A stretch of 8,924 nucleotides of DNA, taken from positions 1-8,924 of the forward strand of contig DXCY01000210.1 of assembly GCA_019115725.1 (NCBI GenBank), written 5' to 3'. Position numbers and translations under genes: made by a program. Of the stretch, positions 1 through 5,682 are shown in pieces. This stretch comes from Candidatus Luteimonas excrementigallinarum (GTDB lineage Bacteria; Pseudomonadota; Gammaproteobacteria; Xanthomonadales; Xanthomonadaceae). Each line of letters starts with the position of its first letter. The first letter of the stretch is position 1. Below the pieces are notes generated by a model. That model worked only from the letters and a program-made list of their open reading frames with translations. It was not told the origin of the DNA and did no database searches.

Positions 1-799
1 CGTCGGCGGCCACCATGGCTTCGCGCGCGCGTCCATCCAGCAGCAGGGCAGCGCCGGCCGGCAGTTTGGCCGCGGCCACCTGGGTTTCGATCGCCTGGCG
101 GCAGGCGGGATTGGCGGCCGGGATCACGATCCGCAGCCCCGGCACCTGCGCGGCCACCTGCGCCGCAGCCTGCAGGAACACCTCGCCCAGCCGCTCCACC
201 TCGCCCATGCGCGAGCCCGGCAGCACCGCCAGCACAGGGCCGTCGCGGCCCAGTCCCAGGCGCTGGCGTGCCGCGCGGCGGTCGGGATTGAGCGGCATCT
301 CGTCGGCCATGGGATGGCCCACGAAGCGCGCATCCACCCCGTGGGCCGCGTAGATCTCCGGCTCCATCGGAAACAGGCACAGCACCCGGTCGGCGCTGCG
401 GCCGATGGTGCGTGCGCGGCCGCGGCGCCAGGCCCAGATCGACGGGCTCACGTAATGCACGGTGCGCAGCCCGTCGCGCTTGAGCCGCCGTTCCAGGCCG
501 AGGTTGAAATCGGGCGCGTCGATGCCGATGAACGCATCGGGCTGCCAGGCGCGCATCCGCTTGCGCAGGTTGCCGCGCAGCGACAGCAGCCGGGGCAGGT
601 GCGCGAGCACTTCGCTCAGGCCCATCACCGCCAGCTCCGAGGAATCGTGCCAGGCGTCCAGGCCGGCGCGGCGCATGGCATCGCCGCCCACGCCCGCGAA
701 CAATGCATCGGGAAAGCGCAGTGACAGCTCGTTGATCAGCCCGGCGCCAAGCAGGTCGCCCGAGGCTTCCCCGGCCACCAGGGCGAAGCGTGCCCTCAT
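1..799 (-). CDS. lpxB: Lipid-A-disaccharide synthase LpxB (3' end beyond window)
   Basis: This enzyme joins UDP-2,3-diacylglucosamine to lipid X (2,3-diacylglucosamine 1-phosphate) to form the tetraacyl lipid A disaccharide phosphate, at the cytoplasmic face of the inner membrane. About 266 of an expected roughly 380 residues are present; the C-terminal third lies off the left edge. Seen in the sequence: GEASGD at residues 10-15, MGLSEVL near 59-65, IDAPDFNL at 93-100, SPSIWAW at 118-124, GHPMAD at 161-166, and LPGSR at 193-197, followed by GEV as in the nucleotide-binding half of this GT-B-like family (GT19). The ATG overlaps the lpxA stop as ATGA, and GEASGD falls at the usual distance from this start. 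No Shine-Dalgarno-like stretch precedes it, so translation is probably coupled to lpxA. The identification is very secure. The visible part shows no frameshift. Confidence 0.97.
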   Translation of the reverse strand, partial: MRARFALVAGEASGDLLGAGLINELSLRFPDALFAGVGGDAMRRAGLDAWHDSSELAVMGLSEVLAHLPRLLSLRGNLRKRMRAWQPDAFIGIDAPDFNLGLERRLKRDGLRTVHYVSPSIWAWRRGRARTIGRSADRVLCLFPMEPEIYAAHGVDARFVGHPMADEMPLNPDRRAARQRLGLGRDGPVLAVLPGSRMGEVERLGEVFLQAAAQVAAQVPGLRIVIPAANPACRQAIETQVAAAKLPAGAALLLDGRAREAMVAAD

Positions 800-1584
800 C
801 GCAGCAGGGCGCGCTGGCCGGACTCGATGAATTCCAGCATCGCGCGCACGTCGTCACTGTCGCCGGCCATTTCCGCCAGGCGCTCGCGCGCTGCGGCCAG
901 GTCGGCGCCGGACATGTACAGGGTGCGGTAGGCGCGCTTGATCGCCGCGGTGCGGTCCGGATCAAAGCCGCGCCGCTTCAGGCCCTCGCTGTTGATCCCG
1001 CGCGGGCGGCCGTAGCCGTCCTGGGCCACCATCACGAACGGCGGCACGTCGCCGTTGACGAATGCGCCCATGCCGATGAAGGCGTGCATGCCGATCCGGC
1101 AGAACTGGTGCACGCCGGCAAAGCCGCTGAGGATCACGTGGTCACCGATTTCCACGTGTCCGGCGAGGGTGGCGTTGTTGGAGAACACGCAGTGGCTGCC
1201 CACGATGCAGTCGTGGGCGATATGGGTATAGGCCAGCAGCCAGTTGTCGTTGCCCACGCGGGTGAGCCCGCCGCCGCCGCCGGTACCGCGGTTGATGGTG
1301 ACGAACTCGCGGATCACGTTGCGGTCGCCGATCTCCAGGTGCACCGGCTCGCCGGTGAACTTCTTGTCCTGCGGATCGCCGCCGATCGCCACGTGGCCGT
1401 GAACGACGTTGTCGCGGCCGATCCGCGTTGGCCCGAGGATGCTGCAGTGCGAGCCGATCCGGGTGCCCTCGCCAATCTCGACCCCGGGCCCGACCAGGCT
1501 GAAGGCGCCGATCGCGACGCCGGCCCCCAGCTTCGCGGACGGATCCACGCTGGCGGTCGGATGCACCTGGGCGGCAACGGACAT
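796..1584 (-). CDS. lpxA: UDP-N-acetylglucosamine acyltransferase LpxA
   Basis: LpxA moves a 3-hydroxyacyl chain from ACP to the 3-OH of UDP-GlcNAc, the first step of lipid A synthesis, in the cytoplasm. The protein is 262 residues, the same length as E. coli LpxA. An N-terminal left-handed beta-helix of hexapeptide repeats (about 1-185) is followed by a C-terminal helical part with the GLKRRGF motif (201-207). The catalytic base is H124 in HIAHDC (E. coli H125). H143 and Q160 match E. coli H144 and Q161. M172 sits where E. coli has G173, the chain-length residue, which suggests a shorter acyl donor. A five-glycine run lies at 102-106. I chose the ATG at 1584 over an upstream in-frame ATG at 1638 because it gives the family length, lies 1 nt after the fabZ stop and has GAGG 6 nt upstream. 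The stop overlaps the lpxB start. Confidence 0.98.
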   Translation of the reverse strand: MSVAAQVHPTASVDPSAKLGAGVAIGAFSLVGPGVEIGEGTRIGSHCSILGPTRIGRDNVVHGHVAIGGDPQDKKFTGEPVHLEIGDRNVIREFVTINRGTGGGGGLTRVGNDNWLLAYTHIAHDCIVGSHCVFSNNATLAGHVEIGDHVILSGFAGVHQFCRIGMHAFIGMGAFVNGDVPPFVMVAQDGYGRPRGINSEGLKRRGFDPDRTAAIKRAYRTLYMSGADLAAARERLAEMAGDSDDVRAMLEFIESGQRALLR

Positions 1585-1585
1585 G

Positions 1586-2044
1586 TCAGGCCTCGACCTC
1601 CGCGCACAGGATCTCGGCGCAGGCCACTTCGCGGCCATCCACGCTTGCGGTGCCGACGTACAGGGTCATGTTGCGGATCTCGCGGCGGATCTCCACCTCA
1701 AGGTCCAGGCGGTCGCCCGGTACCACCATGTGCGAGAAGCGCGCCTTGTCCACCTTCACCAGGTAGGAAATGCGGTCGGTCACCAGCTCGTCGCGGCTGA
1801 GATGGCTCAGTACGCCGCCGGCCTGGGCCAGGGCTTCGATCACCAGCACGCCGGGCATGACAGGGTGGTCCGGGAAATGGCCCTGGAAAAAGCCCTCGTT
1901 GCTGCTGACGTTCTTGTAGCAGAGCACCCGGCGGCCCGGTTCCACTTCGACCACCCGGTCAACCAGCAGGAACGGGTAGCGGTGGGGCAGCAACTTGCGG
2001 ATGGCATTGCTGTCCAGAGGCAGCGATGGTGGAACCTTGCTCAT
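1586..2044 (-). CDS. fabZ: 3-hydroxyacyl-[ACP] dehydratase FabZ
   Basis: FabZ dehydrates (3R)-hydroxyacyl-ACP to trans-2-enoyl-ACP in type II fatty acid synthesis in the cytoplasm. It competes with LpxA and LpxD for the same hydroxyacyl-ACP pool, which fits its position between their genes. The protein is 152 residues, a normal length, and forms a single hot-dog fold. Visible motifs are LLPHRYPFLLVDR (18-30), GHFPDHPVMPG (55-65) with catalytic H56, and E70 in IEALAQ, with the 14-residue His-Glu spacing of the family. PGD at about 110-112 is also typical. The start overlaps the lpxD stop by 4 nt (ATGA) and follows a purine-rich AAGGGG at a 5-nt spacing. The stop is 1 nt before lpxA. The related FabA is excluded by the FabZ-type HRYPFLLVDR segment, the glutamate partner and the lipid A gene context. 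Confidence 0.98.
   Translation of the reverse strand: MSKVPPSLPLDSNAIRKLLPHRYPFLLVDRVVEVEPGRRVLCYKNVSSNEGFFQGHFPDHPVMPGVLVIEALAQAGGVLSHLSRDELVTDRISYLVKVDKARFSHMVVPGDRLDLEVEIRREIRNMTLYVGTASVDGREVACAEILCAEVEA
1591..1601 (-). promoter_or_regulatory. Ribosome-binding region of lpxA
   Basis: The minus strand reads GGAGG at 1597-1601 (12 nt before the ATG) and GAGG at 1591-1594 (6 nt before the ATG), both inside the last codons of fabZ. This supports the lpxA start at 1584 and rejects the in-frame ATG at 1638. Confidence 0.65.
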
Positions 2045-3063
2045 TCTTTCCCCTTTTCATTGGCGGCGACGCGCCGTGCAAGCGTGTCGAGCTGGCGGAT
2101 CCGAACCGCATTGCGCCGCCAGTCACGCGCAGGCATCGCCGGTATTCCGGAAGCATACTCGCCCGGTTCAGTAATCGAATGGGAGACCATGCTCTTGGCC
2201 ATCACCGTGACCTTGTCGCAGATGTCCAGATGCCCGGCCACGCCCACCTGGCCGGCCAGCATGCAGTAGCGGCCGATTCTGGTGCTGCCAGCCACGCCCA
2301 CGCAGCCGGCCATGGCCGTGTGCGCGCCTACGTGCACGTTGTGGGCAATCTGGATGAGGTTGTCCAGGCGCACGTTGTCCTCGAGCACGGTGTCGTCGAT
2401 GGCGCCGCGGTCGATCGTGGTGTTGGCCCCGATTTCGCAGTCATCGCCGATCCGCACCCCGCCCAGCTGCGGCACCTTGATCCACTGGCCCTTTTCCATC
2501 GCCAGGCCGAAGCCGTCGGCGCCGATCACGGCGCCGGGATGGACCACGCAACGGGCGCCCATGCGCACCCGGCGGACCAGGGTGACCCGGGCCACCAGCT
2601 CGGTTTCCGGGCCGATCTCGCAATCCTCGCCGACCACGCAGCCTGGGCCGATCACCGCCCCCGGCCCGATGACGGTGCGCGGGCCGATGACGCTGTGCGG
2701 GCCCACGTGGGCGCCGGGGTCGACCTCCGCCGCCGGATCCACCACCGCGGTGGGGTGGATGCCCGGCGCGGTGGCCTCGCGTACTTCAAACAGCGCGGCG
2801 GCCCTGGCATAGGCCACGTAGGGATCGGTGGCCAGCAGCGCGGTGCCACTGAATGACTCCGCCTCTTCCGGCTGCAGGATCACCACGCCGGCGCGGCTCT
2901 CCTGCAGCTGCGCCTTGAAGCGCGGATTGGCCAGGAAGCTCAGCTGGTGCGGCTGGGCCGTGCCCAACGAGGCGACTCCTTCGATCCGCACCGCCCCGTC
3001 GCCGCGCAGTCCCAGTCCGATGCGCCCGGCGATTTCCGCCGCCGTGTATGCCTGCTTGCCCAT
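2041..3063 (-). CDS. lpxD: UDP-3-O-(3-hydroxyacyl)glucosamine N-acyltransferase LpxD
   Basis: LpxD adds the second 3-hydroxyacyl chain, from ACP to the 2-amino group of UDP-3-O-acylglucosamine, the third step of lipid A synthesis, in the cytoplasm. The protein is 340 residues (E. coli 341). Residues 1 to about 100 form the N-terminal uridine-binding domain, with LSFLANPRF at 41-49. Residues about 100-295 are hexapeptide repeats of the left-handed beta-helix, and the C-terminal helix includes RIRQLDTLARR (321-331). The catalytic base is H241 in QIAHNVHVG (E. coli H239). GADGFG (181-186) and TTIDRGAIDDT (215-225) are family signatures. ICDKVTV (281-287) leads to M292, matching E. coli M290 of the acyl-chain pocket. 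The ATG at 3063 has AGGAG 5 nt upstream and gives the family length. An in-frame ATG at 3141 would overlap the end of bamA and add 26 non-conserved residues. The gene begins 28 nt after bamA, with no skp between them. Confidence 0.98.
   Translation of the reverse strand: MGKQAYTAAEIAGRIGLGLRGDGAVRIEGVASLGTAQPHQLSFLANPRFKAQLQESRAGVVILQPEEAESFSGTALLATDPYVAYARAAALFEVREATAPGIHPTAVVDPAAEVDPGAHVGPHSVIGPRTVIGPGAVIGPGCVVGEDCEIGPETELVARVTLVRRVRMGARCVVHPGAVIGADGFGLAMEKGQWIKVPQLGGVRIGDDCEIGANTTIDRGAIDDTVLEDNVRLDNLIQIAHNVHVGAHTAMAGCVGVAGSTRIGRYCMLAGQVGVAGHLDICDKVTVMAKSMVSHSITEPGEYASGIPAMPARDWRRNAVRIRQLDTLARRVAANEKGKE
2050..2055 (-). promoter_or_regulatory. Ribosome-binding site of fabZ
   Basis: On the minus strand this is AAGGGG, ending 5 nt before the fabZ ATG at 2044 and lying within the last codons of lpxD. 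Together with the ATGA overlap it indicates coupled translation that also has its own ribosome-binding signal. Confidence 0.6.
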
Positions 3064-3068
3064 GTCTG

Positions 3069-3073
3069 CTCCT
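3069..3073 (-). promoter_or_regulatory. Shine-Dalgarno site of lpxD
   Basis: Read on the minus strand this is AGGAG, 5 nt before the lpxD ATG at 3063. It is one of the best ribosome-binding sites in the window and fixes the lpxD start, ruling out the in-frame ATG at 3141 inside the end of bamA. Confidence 0.8.
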
Positions 3074-3091
3074 GCGTACGGTGGCGCGTTA

Positions 3092-5611
3092 TCAGAACGC
3101 GCCGCCGAAGGTGAACTGCAGGCGCTCGACCTCGTCGCCACGGCGGATCAGATCGCCAGCGCCGCCAAACACGTCGTCCTGCTTGCGGATCGGGTAGGCG
3201 TAGCTGATCGAGATCGGCCCCACCGGCGCCCGCCACATCAGCGCGATACCCGCGGACACGCGGAAGTCCTTGGCCTCGAACGCGTCGATATCGGTGTAGA
3301 CGTTACCGAAGTCCACGAACGCCGAGATGCGCGCCGCCGGCGAATCGAGCAGGGTGGGGAAGTACATCTCCAGCGAGCCGACCGTCTTCAGCGCGCCGCC
3401 CAGCGGCTGCATGTAGTTGCTGCCGCCCACCGCTTCGCGCGGACCCAGGGTGTTGTCGCGGAAGCCGCGCACCGATCGGGTACCACCGGCGTAGAAGTTC
3501 TCGTAGAACGGCAGTCCGCCAGCGGTGATCGTGCGCACGTAGTCGTCCGCATCGGGCGAGCAGGGATCGCTCGGCGGCGGCGGCTGCGGCCACGGATTGT
3601 CCTGCGTGGGTGGCGGAGGCGGAATGAAGCATACGTCGCGGGTGACATCATCGCCGTAGCTGTCGCCGTAGCCGACCTCGGCGCGGGTGTTGAGCACCAA
3701 AGCCCGGGTCAGCGGCCAGTACTTGGAGAACTCGTAGCTGAGCTTGTAGTACTCGGCGGTCGAGCCGGGCAGGGTGATCTCCGCGGCTACGCGCTGGTAG
3801 GTGCCGCGCGTGGGCTGCAGGTAATCGTTGCGGGTATCGCGCGACCAGCCCAGCTCGGTGCGCCAGGCGTGGAAGGTGCGCGAGCCGAACGCATCCACAT
3901 AATCGACGATCGAATCCGGGGTAGCGCCGCGCCAGGTGTAGATCTCGTTGCGGTCCAGACCGAACAGCAGCGAGAAGCTGTCGTGCTCGGTGATCGGCAC
4001 GCCGAAGAAGACCTGGCCGGCGGCGCTGGTGGACGAGTACTGCGCAGTGTTGAATTCGGAGTTGTCGAACTCGCGCCACCACAGGTTGTAGCCCATCGAC
4101 AGCCCCTCGTCGGTGAAGTAGGGGTTGACGTAGGAGAACGCGTAGCGCTGCAGGTACAGGTTACGGCTGGCCTCGATCGAGACCCGGTTGCCGCGGCCGA
4201 GGAAGTTGTTCTGCGACAGCTGTACCGAGGTGGTCACGCCGGCCAGCTGCGAGTAGCCCAGGCCGAACACGAAACTGCCCGAGGCGGTCTCCGCCATGCT
4301 GAACACCACGTCCACTTCGTCCGCGCTGCCCGGCACCGGCTCGGTTTCCACGCTGATGCTGCCAGACTCGAAGAAGCCCAGGCGCTGCAGGCGGATGCGC
4401 GAGCGGTCGATGGCGGCCTGCGAATACCAGGCGCCTTCGAACTGGCGCATCTCACGGCGCAGCACCTCGTCGGAGGTGCGGGTGTTGCCGCGGAACACGA
4501 TGCGGCGCACGTTCACGCGCGGGCCGGGAACCACCTGCATGGAAATCTTGACCGTGCGGTCTTCGCGGTTGACCTCCGGGATCGGGTTCACCTGGGCGAA
4601 GGCGTAACCGACGTTGCTGAGCGTGGCGATGATCGCGTCCGTGCTCAGCTCCACCAGGGCGCGGGAAAAGACCTGGCCGTCACGCAGGAACACGCGCGCT
4701 TCGATGTCTTCCCTGGGCAGCACGGTGTCGCCGGTGATCTCGACGTCCGAGATCGTGTACACCTCGCCCTCGGTGATGCCGGCGGTGATGTACATGTCCT
4801 GGCGATCGGGGCTGATCGCCACTTCGATGCTGTCTTCGCTGAAGTCCAGGTGGCCACGGTCGAGGTAGAAGTTGTGCAGCTTCTCGCGGTCGCCATCCAG
4901 CTTCTCGCGTGAATACTGGTCGTCGCGGCGGTACCAGCTCAGCCAGTTGCTGGTGCCCGATTCCCAGTTCTCGCGCAGCACGTCCTGATCGTAGGTTTCG
5001 TTGCCGACGATATTGATATGGCGGATCTTCGCCGCGGACCCTTCGTCCACGTTGATGGCCACGTCCACCCGGTTGCGGTCCAGGTTCGACACCGTGGGCG
5101 TGATCTGGACGTTGTACTTGCCGCGGTTGTTGTACTGGCGGGTCAGCTCCTGGGTCACCCGGTCCAGGGCGAGGCGGTCGAAGGTATCGCCCTCGGCCAG
5201 GCCGATCTCCGACAGACCGCGCATCAGGTCCTCGGTCTTGATGTCCTTGTTGCCGGTCAGGGTCAGGCGGTTGATCGCCGGGCGCTCGGTGACCGTGATC
5301 ACCAGGATGTCGCCCTGGCGGCCCATGCGCACGTCTTCGAAGAAGCCGGTGCGGTACAGGGCGCGGATGCCTTCGCCGATGCGGGTCTGGTCAACCCGGT
5401 CGCCGCGCTCGAGCGGCAGGTAGGTGAACACGGTGCCGGCGCCGATGCGCTGCAGCCCGTCCACGCGGATATCGCTGATCGTGAATGCCTGGGGGGCCGC
5501 CGGGCTCTGGACGGATGGCGGCGCCTCTGCGGTCTGCTGGGCCCCGGCGGGGGACACGATCGCCGCCGCAAGGGCGATGGCGAGCAGGTGGCGGCTGGGA
5601 TTTCGCGTCAT
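3092..5611 (-). CDS. bamA: Outer membrane protein assembly factor BamA (Omp85)
   Basis: BamA is the central subunit of the BAM complex, which folds beta-barrel proteins into the outer membrane. The protein is 839 residues (E. coli 810). A signal peptide with a hydrophobic core at 9-19 is probably cut after AGA at 22-24. Five POTRA domains follow at roughly 43-111, 112-190, 194-283, 285-363 and 366-440. The 16-strand barrel runs from about 445 to the C-terminal phenylalanine, ending in LQFTFGGAF as a beta-signal. VRREM-like LRREMRQFEGAW (385-396) and LGFFE (411-415) are typical of POTRA5. PFYENFYAGG (701-710) and VRGF (714-717) mark loop 6. Oddity: a proline-rich segment with C661 and C684 precedes PFYENFYAGG, while the two-cysteine stretch that follows VRGF in E. 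coli is missing. An in-frame TAG lies directly before the ATG, so no longer start is possible. The Shine-Dalgarno site is weak. A 71-nt spacer separates the gene from rseP. Confidence 0.98.
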   Translation of the reverse strand: MTRNPSRHLLAIALAAAIVSPAGAQQTAEAPPSVQSPAAPQAFTISDIRVDGLQRIGAGTVFTYLPLERGDRVDQTRIGEGIRALYRTGFFEDVRMGRQGDILVITVTERPAINRLTLTGNKDIKTEDLMRGLSEIGLAEGDTFDRLALDRVTQELTRQYNNRGKYNVQITPTVSNLDRNRVDVAINVDEGSAAKIRHINIVGNETYDQDVLRENWESGTSNWLSWYRRDDQYSREKLDGDREKLHNFYLDRGHLDFSEDSIEVAISPDRQDMYITAGITEGEVYTISDVEITGDTVLPREDIEARVFLRDGQVFSRALVELSTDAIIATLSNVGYAFAQVNPIPEVNREDRTVKISMQVVPGPRVNVRRIVFRGNTRTSDEVLRREMRQFEGAWYSQAAIDRSRIRLQRLGFFESGSISVETEPVPGSADEVDVVFSMAETASGSFVFGLGYSQLAGVTTSVQLSQNNFLGRGNRVSIEASRNLYLQRYAFSYVNPYFTDEGLSMGYNLWWREFDNSEFNTAQYSSTSAAGQVFFGVPITEHDSFSLLFGLDRNEIYTWRGATPDSIVDYVDAFGSRTFHAWRTELGWSRDTRNDYLQPTRGTYQRVAAEITLPGSTAEYYKLSYEFSKYWPLTRALVLNTRAEVGYGDSYGDDVTRDVCFIPPPPPTQDNPWPQPPPPSDPCSPDADDYVRTITAGGLPFYENFYAGGTRSVRGFRDNTLGPREAVGGSNYMQPLGGALKTVGSLEMYFPTLLDSPAARISAFVDFGNVYTDIDAFEAKDFRVSAGIALMWRAPVGPISISYAYPIRKQDDVFGGAGDLIRRGDEVERLQFTFGGAF

Positions 5612-5682
5612 CTAGTACGTCCGTCTTGAAATCGCCTTCGCAGCTGCCAAAACGGCGCGGCGGTGGCGGAAATGGAGGAAAG
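5612..5682 (-). other. rseP-bamA spacer, longest gene-free stretch
   Basis: These 71 nt are the longest non-coding stretch in the window and the only one roomy enough for a promoter of bamA. On the minus strand a TTGGCA (5645-5650) resembles a -35 box, but no convincing -10 box lies 16-18 nt downstream. I also see no sigma-E-type GGAACTT/TCTGA pair, no inverted repeat strong enough for a terminator, and no small coding frame. The bamA ATG has at best a weak ACGGA about 8 nt upstream. Read-through from rseP is the simplest explanation. Confidence 0.5.

Noticed and set aside
1585..1638. A longer lpxA start at 1638
   Set aside because: It would overlap the end of fabZ by more than 50 nt, add 18 residues absent from the family, and ignore the ATG at 1584 with its GAGG spacing.
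3064..3141. A longer lpxD start at 3141
   Set aside because: It lies inside the C-terminal beta-signal region of bamA and adds 26 non-conserved residues. The ATG at 3063 has a clear AGGAG and gives the standard length.
3495..3502. GAACTT on the minus strand as a sigma-E -35 element
   Set aside because: It is part of the codons for the conserved PFYENFYAGG of bamA, and no TCTGA-like -10 follows at 16-17 nt.
2828..4912. A plus-strand open frame of 694 codons opposite lpxD and bamA
   Set aside because: It mirrors a strongly GC-biased coding strand, in which stop codons are rare in the antisense frame. Its composition (rich in Ala, Val, His, Arg, Gly and Asp), lack of recognisable motifs and complete overlap with two certain genes mark it as an artefact. 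The same holds for the plus-strand frames at 790-1800, 1409-2269, 2026-2856, 6040-7293 and 7127-8056.
5645..5650. TTGGCA as the -35 box of a bamA promoter
   Set aside because: No acceptable -10 hexamer is found 16-18 nt downstream on the minus strand, so it is only an isolated match.
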